Part shown: piece by piece, positions 10,736 to 22,189 of the stretch
Layout of the letters: every line of letters starts with the position of its first letter
How positions within the stretch are numbered: position 1 is the first letter of the stretch
NCBI GenBank assembly: GCA_010645155.1
Contig: JAAGOF010000244.1
Span: forward strand, 40,900 to 104,899
Length of the DNA stretch: 64,000 nucleotides
Direction of reading: 5' to 3'
DNA from: Tigriopus japonicus
Taxonomy: Eukaryota > Arthropoda > Copepoda > Harpacticoida > Harpacticidae
Translations under genes and position numbers: made by a program
Notes under the pieces: generated by a model
Told to the model about the DNA's origin: nothing
What the model saw: the letters and a program-made list of their open reading frames with translations, nothing else
Databases searched by the model: none

Positions 10736-11045
10736 TATATTTAATGCAGATGATCCACTCATAAAGCTCCATGGTTTAAGAGCGGGAACCCTAGTCAATT
10801 TGTATGAAATACGGAATGTATTGCATAAAACAAGAGCATTAGGTCCTGATTTGATTCGAAAAGTATCGCTTAACCCAAGCCTTGATCAAATGACAGAAAT
10901 CGTAAATCAAGAGATAATTCCGGAAAATCGACTCGAATCCAACGGAACACACTTTTCATTGTGGTTACATCCTCGTATTGCCGTTTGTGTATGGTATGAT
11001 ATGATATTTGTTAAAAAGTACCATAGTTGGAATTGCTCATTTACG
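10736..11045. other. Foreign segment replacing the mariner N-terminal half
   Basis: Between the 18-codon transposase start and the catalytic half lie about 310 bp that encode no mariner sequence in any frame. On the plus strand a long frame passes through it (T-R-A-L-G-P-D-L-I-R-K, then H-F-S-L-W-L-H-P-R-I), unlike any family I recognise. Composition is more AT-rich than the flanking transposase. Confidence 0.5.
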
Positions 11046-12655
11046 AGTATTTCACGTTCTCCAGCATCCGCGCGACGATCCTTTCACGCAGCTCACTCAT
11101 TTTGCCGCCGTTTTTGACTGAGTGGACCGATTTTGACTTACAGCACCGCAAATTAAAGCTGAAGACTTCCGCAACCTTTTAAAAAAGATTTCATGCAAAT
11201 CGGCCGAGTAGTTTTGATTTTATAAGCCTCCAAAAAAAATTCCGAGTTGTTTCCGGACACCCGGTACAAGTATTTTTCCCACCTTACAGGTTTGCCAAAT
11301 TTGCTAGGAATGAAGACTAAACCTTCGGCATCAGAATTTCAATTAACCAGAAAGTTTCAGCTAAATAGGGCCCAGGCCCTTGTTAGGATGGATTTTTAGA
11401 TGAAAATACACAATTCAAAGCTTTTGCATCGAGAAATGCAAAAGCTTTTGAGAATATTTCAAAAAAAAAAAAGATTTGGCATCTTATATTTTTTTCTAGC
11501 AACTCTGAGTGACCGAGCTTGTTCCCAAGTGTGACTGTTAAATCTCATTCTTGATTGGCCCGAAAAGTGTATTCATGTGTGGCTTAGAACGGAAACTAAA
11601 GAAAAAAACATGGTTTTGCAAATGCTATCCAAATCAAAATATTTTTCGTTTCACTTCCACTGTTTATTGCTAAATTATTAAGGTCAAAAGATCATCGAAA
11701 ATGCAACTTGACATTCTTTTCTTCTAAGTCACACTGCAAGCATCTTAACTCTTCAAAGAGCAACTGCCGGCAACTGCATCTTCCAATGTTCCTTGAGCTT
11801 GCCAAGTGTATTGGTGTATTGCCCAAGTAATGCTTGTCAACAACTTGTGCTTGGGGTGTCTGTGATGACTCATTACTTGCCCAAGTCACATCACTACTGG
11901 GCCCTGCTTTTGAATAGGGCCTGGAAAAATATTTGCAAAATGGTGTCAAATTCCGATACATATTTTATTCAAAACCCCTAAATATTTAAAAAAATCAGCA
12001 TATTCAAGAAATATATTTTTGACAACGCCATTATTTGGTTTTTTGTCTGTGTGTACCGATGTTCCAAATTTCTTTTTCGTGAATTTGGCCGGGTTTGGAG
12101 GCATGCTTTGCATGTAATTGTTTTAACAATACATTTTTCGATTTGCCTTAATAGATGGCGCAGTTTTTTTTCGTGTGTGATAGTAGTTTTGGTTCTGAAT
12201 GCCTAATCCCAGTTTAAATGCCTTTTTGTAGGGATTTTTATACTTATTTTTTCCTTGAAGCAACCAAAATATTTAAAATGAATTGAAGAAAGATGGAGAA
12301 ATATCTTAAAAATATTTTAGATCTAAAACATATACTTCTGGGCCCTACTTATGACCTTGTGGAAACTAACAGGCCCAAAATGGTTTCTCAGTGTTTTTGA
12401 GCTGGAGAAGTCATTCTTCAAAAGACAAATGCTTCGGAGACCCATGTTGAGATTGAGTAATATCTTTGTTTTGGAAGCTTTACGTGTGATGACGTAAAAT
12501 TGGCGTTTATGCGGAACTTTTAAAAAACTCACGAAACCTTGAAATGTCGACACGGGAGACCTGGTGTCGACACTGACACCGAAATCCGAATAAGCCGGTG
12601 TCGGTCTCGACACCTCGACACCGACACCGGCTTCTCGCCCACCCCTACCTAAGGG

Positions 12656-13251
12656 TAAACAGTGGCAAAGAATGTTCAGACAGTCAAGAGGAGAAAAAGC
12701 TTCAAATTGCTTGTTATTGCATCTAAAAACCCAGTTGCCGAGGGTAGGAAAACCTGTGCTTTAAATTGCCACAATTTTCTCATTGATTCAAAAGCTCAAA
12801 AGAACCTTTTAGAGTAAGCTTGCTTGTGAATAGTGCCCAAACTCCCCCATGCTCTCTGACTTTGAACATTGATTTAGATATTTGGCCATGAGTATTGGTA
12901 AGAAAATTAAGGTGTCTGAGGCAAATCAGAGAGTGTTTTTAAAACCGTGGTTTCATTTGCGTTGAAAAAGAGCTCCTGAACTGAGTATTCAATGACCAAG
13001 ACCAAGAATCATTTTAAGCAATGGTGCAATGCCCTCAGTTGGCCAAGAAATTGTTTGTCAATCCCCAGTGGTCTCAAAATTTCAAGAAAACGACTATGTT
13101 TGTGGCTCAAAAGAATCAAAGAGCAATGGCAAACTATAGGGTCTTGGCCTCCATTTGTCTTGAAATTCTTCACTAAAGTATGCTCAGAGGGTGTACAATT
13201 CCCACCCCCAACTGCAACAGCTTAGTGTGTAGAAACGAATTATTTTTTTAG
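12656..13251. other. Unassigned sequence upstream of gypsy gag
   Basis: Contains a frame near 13010-13160 reading P-Q-L-A-K-K-L-F-V-N-P-Q-W-S and M-A-N-Y-R-V-L-A-S, which looks protein-like but unidentified. T-rich 'ttttttta-g' directly before 13251 resembles a splice acceptor. No 5' LTR matching the LTR at 17690 is present. Confidence 0.3.
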
Positions 13252-14360
13252 GAACTGACACCTGCAGAATTCGATGCAAATGAAGATGGAATTACAAACG
13301 CAAACTCTTTGTACCAGTCCAGACTTCAAAAGTTGCTGACTACTATGTCATTGAATGCTGGAACACCCACCCCAGCACTGATAAGTGCTCCGCCAATTGA
13401 TGGCCAAACGGTTAAAAAGAGTCGAGCAAATGATGCTCTGAAACCCTTTGTTCTAACACCCGACCACACCTCAGTCGAAATGAGATCATGGGTCACAAAG
13501 TTCAAGGCTTTCTACAGTTCAAGCTGTTTGGAACGTTGTTCAGTTCCAGAGCAGCACGCATACTTTCGCGTTTGTTCGATGCTCAATTAGAAGCCAGAAT
13601 CCGTGATCAGATCCAAGCCGACACCCCTATTTTTAGTGATGGAGGATGCATCACTCTGTTGGAAAAAGAGTTCCTCCTCAAATATCCTTTGTTCACAAGA
13701 CGACTCGATTTCTTTCGTCTTCAGCAATCACCAGGCCAGCTCTTCACAGATTTCTGCGCTAAACTCCGTTCAAAAGGGGAAGAATCCGATCTTCACAAAC
13801 TCTCTGTGAATGATCTCTACGTATTTCGATACATCTGTGTCTGTTCTGATTCGAAACCCAAAGAATTGTTTTTGAAATCCGAGAGCCCAAGTCTGATGAA
13901 GCACAATCGAACGGCACATGCTTATGAGGTTACTCAATCCACCCTCAAAGCGATGGGTGGAACTAGGCAACGCAAAGCAATAAAAACGCAAAAAAATAGT
14001 AAATGTTTTAGATGTGGAAGTTCAAGACATGCAGCAAACGATTGTCCAATGATGAATGCTAAATGCCACAAGTGTGGTAAGGTGGGACATATTAAGCCAG
14101 CATGTATGGTCGATCGCGGAAAGGGTATCCAAACTCAACGGGCCATTAGGTATGAACACCAAGGACAAGCTGACACAACGGCAACACTTCAAGTGGCCAA
14201 TGTCAATGCTGTTGTCCATTATCCTACACCAAGATTCTTGGTTCATTTAAAACCGTCAAAAGGCAAGAAATTCACCTTTAACGCCCTGCCAGATACAGAA
14301 GCAGCACGAACTATTATATCTACGTATTTGGCTAAAAAATACAGACTGCCCGTCAGTTAG
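13252..14360 (+). pseudogene. gypsy Gag (frameshifted) running into protease
   Basis: Frame one (13252-13590) begins L-T-P-A-E-F-D and ends at TAG after F-R-V-C-S-M-L-N. Frame two (13488-14360) continues with a capsid-like region and two CCHC knuckles (C-F-R-C-G-S-S-R-H-A-A-N-D-C and C-H-K-C-G-K-V-G-H-I-K-P-A-C, about residues 170-205). It then enters the aspartic protease at L-P-D-T-E-A-A-R-T-I-I-S. The catalytic triad, normally D-T/S-G, reads D-T-E, so the protease is dead. The frame stops at 14358-14360. Confidence 0.85.
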
Positions 14361-15240
14361 CAAGAAGTCCAATTAACCGCAGCAAACGGCAGCACCTTCG
14401 CTTGCGAGGGACTAGTGGAGTTTGGTCTCTCCATCAATGGCTCTGCAGAAATCGATATGACAGCAATCTCCTGTTCAGATGTTGAGAACGACCTATTTGT
14501 GGGTTGGAAAGATCTACAAAGATTAAAGGTCATACCGGAAGATTTTACGAAGGCGCAAGTTGAATCACGCGCTCAAGCTGCAATGATGGAACAACACCAT
14601 CAAGATTTGGATATGAATCTAATTTTTGAAGACTTCAAAGATGTCTTAAGGAACAATGCGTCGAGGAGACATATGATTGGCCCTCCGATGAAGATACATC
14701 TGCGTGACGTTGACATTCAACCACGTTGGGTACTCACGGCACGCCCAGCACCTTTGCACATGAAGGAGGAAGCCGATCTTCTCACACAAGAATTGATCGA
14801 TTCCGACATTATTTCACCTTCCCCACCTGCTCCAACCGATTGGATCAGCCCCGCATTTTTGTGCCAAAGGGAGATGATAAGGCAGGAGTACGTTTGGTCA
14901 CGGACTTTTCGCAGCTCAACAAGTTCGTCAAATGGCCTACACATCCTTTCCCTGCGAGTAGGGATATCATCAATAGTATTGATAATATATCCAAGTTTTT
15001 TACGAAATTGGATGTGGTCCAAGGATATTTTCAGATTCCTTTGGACGAGGAAAGTTCTCTCCTCACCACGTTCTTGCTTCCTAATGGTAGATTCCATTAC
15101 AATAGAGCCCCCATGGGACTCAATGCAAGTTCCGACGAATGGTGTCACAGGTCAGACGAGGCTATTAAAGGTCTACCTGGTGTGCTCAAGCTTCTAGACG
15201 ACATTCTCGTTCAGGTACCAGATGTCCTACCCATGGTATA
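14361..15240 (+). pseudogene. gypsy protease end and reverse transcriptase
   Basis: The first frame (14361-14885) covers the rest of the protease and RT fingers up to D-W-I-S-P-A-F. A frameshift moves to F-V-P-K-G and R-L-V-T-D-F-S-Q-L-N-K. F-T-K-L-D-V-V-Q-G-Y-F (motif A), M-G-L-N-A-S-S (motif B) and L-L-D-D-I-L-V (motif C, normally Y-x-D-D) follow. The frame ends at TAA 15239-15241. The tyrosine of motif C is replaced by leucine. Confidence 0.88.
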
Positions 15241-16279
15241 ACTATTTCCAAGAAGAAATTTGCTTTTGGACAAGAAGTGAAGTTTGCTGGTTTTGTTATA
15301 TCCGATAAAGGGGTTCGGCCCGATCCGACAAATTTGTCTGCAATCAGCAATTTCCCCAAACCAAAAGACCTTACTTCACTTCGTTCCTTTTTGGGTCTGG
15401 CAAATCAACTGGGAGCGTTCATCCCAGGTTTGGCACATGTGACAAGTGATCTTCGTGACTTACTTAAAAAAGACGTGGTCTTTCAGTGGCTACCAGAACA
15501 CAAGTTGGTCTTTGACAAAGCGAAGATGGAGCTCACTTCAGCATCGCTTGTACAATATTTTGATCCCAAACTTAGGACAGAATTACTTACCGATGCTTCA
15601 AGACTGCAGGTTTGCGATTTGCCCTTATCCAACGTGGTCATCATGATGAGATACGCCTCATCCAATGCGGTTCCCGTGCGCTTACCCCGACGGAATCGAG
15701 ATATGCCACAGTGGAACTTGAGTGTCTGGCCATCGCATGGGCATTCAAAAATGTCGCCATTATTTGCTTGGCAACATTACGCTCGGCGTGATTACTGATC
15801 ACCGCCCCCTAGTCGGTATTTTCGACAAACCTCAGGATGAAATCCATTATTCTCGTCTTTTACGTTTCAGAGAGAGATTATCCAATTATTCGTTTCATGT
15901 GTCTTGGGTCGCAGGCAAAACCCATTTAATAGCGGACGCCCTTTCTCGTGCACCTGTCTTTGCAGCACCCGCGGAAAGAGAAATGGTCTTAACGATTAAT
16001 GCACCTCTGACATCGACCAAGAACGATCCAAGTCTAAAATTCATATTTGAGGCAACCGTGCAAGATCCAATTTATCAAGAAATTGTGCTTGCTTTTAAAC
16101 AAGATTTATTGATCGAGGATCTATCCCCGACACACCCAGCACGCCCTGTTGCAACCGTGTGGGACGGTCTTTCATTGCTTGAGGATTCAAATCTTCTAAT
16201 CTTAGACAACACGAGGATGGTAATCCCCTCAACGTGTCGCGCGGAGGTTCTCCGCCTTCTTTACTTACCTCACACATGA
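15241..16279 (+). pseudogene. gypsy RT connection and RNase H
   Basis: F-A-G-F-V-I-S-D-K-G-V and S-F-L-G-L-A-N-Q-L-G-A-F form the connection. L-L-T-D-A-S opens RNase H at about 15588, after which the frame is lost. It resumes at 15790 with I-T-D-H-R-P-L-V-G-I-F and A-G-K-T-H-L-I-A-D-A-L-S-R, the conserved end of Ty3/gypsy RNase H. The spacer leading to integrase continues to a TGA at 16277-16279. Confidence 0.85.
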
Positions 16280-17308
16280 ATAGTGAAAACGAAGAAAGCC
16301 GCTCAGCAACTTTTCTATTGGCCGGGCATCAATAATGATATCAAAGTCATGATTGATTGTTGCGAAATTTGTCAAATTCGACGACCGACCCAACAGCGAG
16401 AACCTCTACAAGAGGTGAATCAAGCCATGGGGCCCATGGACCAAATTGCGGCCAATCTATTTGAATATTCTGGTCGACACTATCTTGCGGTAGTTGACAG
16501 ATATTCTGGCTGGCCCTTCCAATTTCATTCAATTGCATTCGTTGAAAACCGAGGTTATCACGAAAATTCTGATGAAGATTTTCCTCCAATATGACTTCCC
16601 ACGATTTATTCGTACGGATGGAGGCCCACAATTTCGAAGTGAATTTAAAGAGTTTTGTTGCGACAACAACGTTATTCACGAACAGTCCTCAACATATAAT
16701 CCCCAAAGTAATGGTTTGGCAGAATCTGCGGTGAAACAGATAAAGGATCTTTACTTCAAGTGCAAAGGCGATTCATCCCTAATGGACAAGGCATTGGCCA
16801 CTTGGAGAAATATTCCCAGGGCGGATGGTATTTCCCCGTCACAACTCTTTCAGGGACGTAGACAGAGAGGTTTTCTGCCTACTTGACCCAAAGCAGTTGG
16901 TTTTATGGATCAAGGGAGCGCCGCTCGAATGAGAAAACGAGTTCAAAAAGCAACGAAGATCACGTTCGATCGTCATACTCAACCCTTATCCCTTCTCGAA
17001 ATTGGTCAACGAGTACGAGTTCAAAACCCAGTACTTAAAACTAGGGAATGGGTTTTGGTGCCCCTAGGACATGGGCACCATCGTTAGGTGTCACAATCAT
17101 TAACACAATCAGACCATCTGGTTGTTCAGACGTGATTCGTATGGATGACGGACGTACATCTCTACAGAATAGGATTTCTATCAAGCCTTTCCCCGGGGAT
17201 GTTTCGTACGATTTTGGCCCAAAACGTAAAATTCCTGTGGAGTCAGGAATAAAGGAGGTCGTTCCGAGGAGAAGTGCACCATTAAGAGAAAAACAATTTT
17301 CTTGGTGA
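16262..17308 (+). pseudogene. gypsy integrase (frameshifted)
   Basis: A zinc-binding region with the two histidines near 16270 and C-C-E-I-C-Q near 16357 is followed by the core. First catalytic aspartate is in V-V-D-R-Y-S-G-W. After a frameshift the second is in R-T-D-G-G-P-Q-F and the glutamate in S-N-G-L-A-E-S-A-V-K. Further frames at 16905-17087 and 17048-17308 hold the C-terminal tail. At least three frame changes make it inactive. Confidence 0.85.
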
Positions 17309-17689
17309 GATCATTTCATCTTTACCAATCGTCATGGGAGCAAGCCCATCTCAAGAGATAATTTCTCAATCCCAGGACGCGGAATAGAATTCTGGTTTCC
17401 ACATCGTTGATATCCATTTGGGCACGGCCCAAATAGGACTTGTCATCCTGGTGGTGTTAGTGCTTGTGTTTTGTGTTGTTTATAAGCGTTGCATAAAGCT
17501 CCGACACCCACGTAAATCTTTACCGTAGTATAATGGTGAACAGTGTTTTGTTCCACCACCCCAACTTCGCCGCAACGTCCAACCGCTCGTTGAAGATTGT
17601 TTTGAAGATATTCCCAATGCGGTCCCACCGCCGGAAAGTTTTACCTGGGCAATTATCTGAATTATGTATTCATAAAATTTGGGGGGAGA

Positions 17690-17895
17690 TGTAGTGTTAT
17701 TCCTTACGCCTCGTGCTCTCCTACTCTTTATATATGCTTGCTCTGTATATACGATACTTCTGTATCCATGCCCCAACTCCCGATAGTATTGTACAGCAGT
17801 TAGCAATAGAGCTTCACCGAGTACACATCGTGCGTCCGTCACTCGCGTCCATAACATAACAAGCTGCACACAAAGTTATTAATTTCTATTTTACA
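17690..17895 (+). repeat. gypsy 3' LTR
   Basis: GGGGGGAGA (17681-17689) is the polypurine tract. The LTR starts TGTAGTG at 17690 and contains TATATAT at 17729-17735, a candidate promoter. Its end is either ATAACA at 17861 or TTTTACA at 17895; no second LTR exists here to decide. Confidence 0.65.
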
Positions 17896-18235
17896 GTCAG
17901 GCTGCAATCAAGGCAATCGGTAGAATTAGCACTGTATCCAAGGTGGTTGAGGAATGTATTCAGGCCTTAAGTGGGCACTTAAAACATGGCAACTTTGAAC
18001 TGGATCAAAGCCCATGTGGGCCATGACTTGAATGAAAAGGAAGATGCTCTTGCAAAGGAAGGCACTACCGAGGTACCTTTTGATCATTTACCACAGCCTA
18101 CCACTGTCCACGTTAATGTCTGCCGCGACACTATTATAAGCAAGTGGCAAGAACTCTGGATGACACCGGACAAAAAACAACATCAACTTCCTTTCCGCCA
18201 AACACGTGTAGCGGACTACAGTATGCAATGCTCTT
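17896..18235 (+). pseudogene. LINE RNase H domain fragment
   Basis: The frame S-Q-A-A-I-K-A-I-G-R-I and V-V-E-E-C-I-Q-A-L matches the middle of non-LTR RNase H. A +1 shift near 17985 continues with L-N-W-I-K-A-H-V-G-H and N-E-K-E-D-A-L-A-K-E-G, the last catalytic block. It abuts the gypsy LTR, so gypsy may have inserted into, or been joined to, this LINE; the other half is not found upstream of gypsy. Confidence 0.7.
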
Positions 18236-19026
18236 AACAAAGAGACAAAGGGCACTCCATATCTTGGCTTTTCGCTATTTACACTCTCTCGAAAAGTTGC
18301 GTGATAAATTATTAGAGTTCCGTGGAAAATTGCAATATGAAAATAAGTGACTCTTACAATCAAAGACTGGTCTCAAATTCTAGAAAGGGAATTTTTTGTG
18401 AAAGGTGGATGTTGCAATGCTCCAAGGGATGGGAATGTGAAAGACATTCTTACACCTGAACCATATTCTTATAAGTAGAGCACCTCTCATGAGGTGTAGT
18501 AATGTTGCATTGACACACTCGTCTTTGATTAAACATGAACCTAAAATAAATTCATTTAAATGAAAATGATCAAGATGTGTTGGGATTATCCAATTCCTAT
18601 TTGTAGGCACCCTGCTTGACAATTTTGGACTTTCTTTGAGTTTTTCACTTATCTCGTCTTCTCCCTTAATGACTTTGAGCACAACGGAAGAGTTTGCAGT
18701 TCTTCCTGGATTGTCAAATACTAAAGAACCAATTGTGCTCTTGATTGATTTGCCAATACAAGGCCTCTTCCATAGTGGAAAACTCAATTCCCATTGGTGA
18801 ATGGTCGTGATTAATATCACAATCATGTGTTTGTGGCTAGAATAAACAACAGACACACATTAATTCCTTTATTGACCGCCTTCTCCTTTTATGAGACTGC
18901 CTCCAAGCCCAAAGAGGTCAGGTCCAAAATATTATTCACCTACAACTTACTTTATTACCCTACAAATCATTTTATTACCCTACCAATCACTTTATTGGTA
19001 ACTAGGTAATACTTTATAGGTAAACT
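18236..19026. other. No recognisable gene
   Basis: The first 110 bp continue the LINE tail out of frame. The rest, to 19026, has no motif I can name. Confidence 0.35.
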
Positions 19027-19048
19027 CTAACCTAACCTAACCTAACCT
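19027..19048. repeat. Interstitial CCTAA (TTAGG) repeat
   Basis: Four and a half perfect units of CTAAC/CCTAA, the complement of the arthropod telomere unit TTAGG. Too short to be a telomere. Confidence 0.75.
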
Positions 19049-19351
19049 GAATGAATCATGCCTTTACAAATACATCTCAGACGCACAATTACTTGCACGT
19101 CTGTAGCCCCCATCTCATTGACGGGGAATGATCCACTGAAGAAGTCGTGATAGGCTTTTATACCATGGCACTGAGTAGCCAACACACCAACTGATGTACT
19201 TGAGATGAACGGAGCTTGCTCCTAATACCGGTATTGAGTAAGCAAAGCATGCTAGTTGGATAGTACGAATGCCCGTGGTTGAACTGATTTTCAGGGTTGA
19301 AAAATTGTAACGGAAGTCCCAAAAAGGATAAGTTGGTCAACAAAATACCAT

Positions 19352-19502
19352 ATGCACCCACAAATGAAGGGAGGAATGGTCAAGATCCGACATCACTCGT
19401 TTCATTTTAATTGACGCCCCTCGGGCTGACGCCCTCGGGTCGCCAATAAAATGAAACTCCCCCGCCGGATTTTGGCCATTACTCCCTTCCTTTGCAGGTG
19501 CA
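19352..19502. repeat. Near-perfect hairpin, about 75 bp arms
   Basis: 'atgcacccacaaatgaag' at the left pairs with 'ctttgcaggtgcat' at the right. The arms meet at a GC-rich centre (cctcgggctgacgccctcgg, 19421-19440). Size and form fit a small hairpin MITE; no flanking direct repeat was clear. Confidence 0.7.
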
Positions 19503-22189
19503 TAAATAGTATTTATAAAACTCTTTCAGAAAATAGATAAGAATTTTCAAAATCATCCAATTTGCAAGATCCAATGATTAGAGATCTACAGTTTCTTAAA
19601 ACAATCTTTTTAGAAGACTTCCATGAGAGCAAACCTTATGGTTTATGGAAGTCCTGGAGTCAAATACTTGTACTTTTTTAAATCATTTTGCATGAACCCC
19701 CGTAATAGATAAGTACAAACTTGGGTTGCCAAGATTGCTTATAACATGAAACACAAATTTTGACTTTAGAATTGAGATATCTTAGTTCTTAGACTTCAAC
19801 TTACCATACATGAGTCTTGTCTCACAACAGCGCGCCGTAGTTCAAATGACAAAAAGACCTTTTTGCATTTTAGGCAATGGAAATAGACACATGAAGGATT
19901 GCGTGGCTCCATTACAGTCAGAATCACAAGCGAGAGAGGTTAGAAGGGATGAAGGAACTTTGAGCGTGTGTTCACATTCGATCTATTCCTTCTTCCTCTT
20001 GTTGATGCTTATGAAGTGGACTTCATTCAAGCAACTTTCCACGGAACTCTAATAATTTATCGCGCAACCTTTTGAGAAAGTGAAGGTAATGAAAAGCAAA
20101 GACAGGTTTTGACATCCCCGTGAACTTGTTGGTTTACTAAGTTTTCTTCGGGAACCTTCCATTGGTATACTTTTAAGTCCTGATGGGGTAAAGCAAACAG
20201 ATCTTAAGTCTGACTTATCTCAAAATCATTAAACGAGTGTGTCTCTAGTCCAGAGCAAAAATCACAATAGCACTTAGGCTTTGGGTGTCCGGATTCTCAA
20301 TTAGCCCTCGATCTGATGACATCAAGTGTTTGCCTAAAACCGGAGTGGCAGCTACAGATATTTCATACTTATTTCAGAGTGATGGAACAACAAATTCTAT
20401 GATGTTTCATCAAGATTTTTTAATTATACTACAAAGCAATACACACCCTAAAACAACAAAACTTGAATATAATTTGGAACACCGAATGTAAAATGAATCA
20501 GAGCCAACACAAAAGTCTCAGCAGAAATAAGATTTTGACACCTTTGCAATTTAAAAAAATGTGGAAATGGTCACGTAGGGCCCATGGAAGAAATTGCGGT
20601 CGGATCGGAATTATGAGATAAGTCCGAGGTTTGGTGATTGCTTCAATTTGAAGTTCAAATTCAAACGTTCATGATTGATATATATGATCATTTTTTCTCA
20701 TGACTTCAAGTTAACCATTGTAGATTCCAAATCAATCACGATTGGAGGACTGCTTTCGGCAGAACTCATTTCCTAGGAAAAAATCACTGTTTCATTGAAG
20801 TAAAAATGTACTCAGTTTTTTATGTACTGTCAGCATGACGCAATCAATGATTTTCAAAAACTCAAATAGCATATAAATCATTTCTTGAAGTCCAGAATCA
20901 AGATGTTTTATCGATTCATATCATGCAAAGGGAACCAAAAAAATAAATCTTTTGAAAAAATGTAAGAAATAATCGTTTTTTACATTCTAAAACATGACGA
21001 CGCAGCGCTATTAGAATAAAGTTCATCACACTGGGGAAAAAGCACCTCTTTCAAAGCGGCCCAGTCCTTATACCCATGCACCCAGGCTATCAAAACAAAC
21101 AAACAAACAAACAAACAAACAAACAAACAAACGAACAAACAAACAGTGGTAAACAGCTTTGATCCGGAGGAAGCACATAACATTGCTGAGTTGCAGGATC
21201 TGATGAAGAAAGCCAGCTTGAAATGAGACCCGACCTTCATCCAGGCTCACTTGAGCGTTTTGAATGGTGTGATTTAGGCAACCTTAAAAACCTAAAACAC
21301 AATTTTGGGCAACCTAATTATGTCATAATTTGCCTAAAAAACTAACCTAAAATATTCAGCCCTTATCATGATGAGGTGGTGTTGAAAGAAGCTACTTTAG
21401 GGTAAGTTTGGTCAATCAACATCAAATCAATTCTAAATGTAATACTAATGAACACAGGTCTGATCTTCTTGAAAAAGATGATATTTGGACATTTTTATGG
21501 GTACCAGTTACAAGCTTCCTTACATTTTTGAAAATTTTTTTTTTTAAATGGTGCATTCTTTGCAAATATGATTGCTCATTTGTTTCCAGCTAATATTGAT
21601 AGAATTTTATGGATTGGATGTATTTACATGTAATGCCAATAAAGTGAAATCACTCATATTTTACCCCTTCAATATTTAGCTCCTTAATATGACGACTGGA
21701 TTGTACAAATGCAAAATTGCATTAGGAAATTTTAACCCAAGTGCACACTTTTTAGACTGCCTGTAAGAACAATGCATATTTCACCCAATTGACACCTGCC
21801 TTCCCGTTTGCAGACCACAAATTTATCGCTCATAACCCTCAGTCTCTTTCCTCTTGTCTAAAGGCTGAGGGTAAGAACTCTTTTTCTGACTTTCAACATA
21901 ATTTTAAAACTAATGTAAAACCCTTTGTCAAAAGACAGGTCGTAGTCCTAGAATCTTCGATTATATCACTGCAAGATCTTGCAACAAGAGGTAGAACAGT
22001 TTCATTTTCCGCCTGAGTTTGCCTGATTTTAAAAGGCGTATAACTTTTGACTCGGTTGTTCAATTGAGCTGAAAATTGGTGTAGAAATTTTTGTTACATA
22101 AACCAGTCATAGTTTCCTAAAATATAACAAATTATCTTAAATGGGGGTAAAGATGATATTTTTTTAAGTTACCATCTGAGTCTAGGTAA
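19503..22189. other. Long unassigned stretch
   Basis: No gene recognised in 2.7 kb. 20577-20610 resembles the gypsy integrase codons around 16430-16460 for about 30 bp. An (AAAC)n microsatellite lies at 21092-21144. Otherwise AT-rich single-copy-looking sequence. Confidence 0.35.
21092..21144. repeat. (AAAC)n microsatellite
   Basis: Thirteen tandem AAAC units with one interruption (cgaac). Confidence 0.95.

Larger units (their letters stand above)
10151..11264 (-). mobile_element. mariner-like element, TA target duplication
   Basis: Terminal inverted repeats start CCGGGTGTCCGG and match for about 29 bp (10151-10179 and 11236-11264), each flanked by TA (10149-10150, 11265-11266). Copy 2 of the host hAT-A (near 29460) has the uninterrupted sequence 'gcctgtacaagt', a clean empty site. 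The transposase is on the minus strand but only its two ends survive (see 10271-10735 and the start at 11100). Confidence 0.92.
10062..11896 (+). mobile_element. hAT family A element (copy 1), carrying a mariner
   Basis: Ends TAGTGATGGGAGG and AGTCACATCACTA are inverted. Flanks CTGAGCCC (10054-10061) and CTGGGCCC (11897-11904) are an 8 bp TSD with one mismatch. The element proper is about 720 bp, as in copies 2 and 3 (29374-30095 and 35963-36681), and is split here by the mariner at 10151-11264. Both ends carry 'gcttgggcaag'/'cttgcccaa' sub-terminal repeats. It has no transposase. Confidence 0.88.
9237..12647 (+). mobile_element. hAT family B element with GACACC-rich ends (copy 1), with nested elements
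   Basis: The left end is TAGGGATGGGTGACACC and the right end is CTCGCCCACCCCTA. The 8 bp repeat CCTAAGGG flanks it perfectly (9229-9236 and 12648-12655). Both sub-terminal regions (9250-9370 and 12545-12635) are dense in GACACC/GGTGTC units. No transposase of its own is visible in about 1.6 kb of element sequence; the rest is the nested hAT-A (10062-11896), itself carrying a mariner. Ends of the same family recur at 27013, 37822, 41104-41778 and 45142-45669. Confidence 0.88.
13252..17895 (+). mobile_element. Degenerate Ty3/gypsy LTR retrotransposon lacking its 5' LTR
   Basis: Gag with zinc knuckles, protease, reverse transcriptase, RNase H and integrase follow in the canonical Ty3/gypsy order (integrase last), spread over at least six frame changes. 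A polypurine tract (17681-17689) and one LTR follow. There is no env. Fragments of a related gypsy are at 22190-22931 and 26890-27012. Confidence 0.9.

Noticed and set aside
10420..10764. GC-rich plus-strand open frames
   Set aside because: They are antisense shadows of the minus-strand mariner transposase, whose catalytic motifs are clear.
20577..20610. Similarity to gypsy integrase codons
   Set aside because: About 30 bp only and without a reading frame; too weak to annotate.
21068..21250. Minus-strand frames rich in F-V-C-L repeats
   Set aside because: Translation of the (AAAC)n microsatellite.
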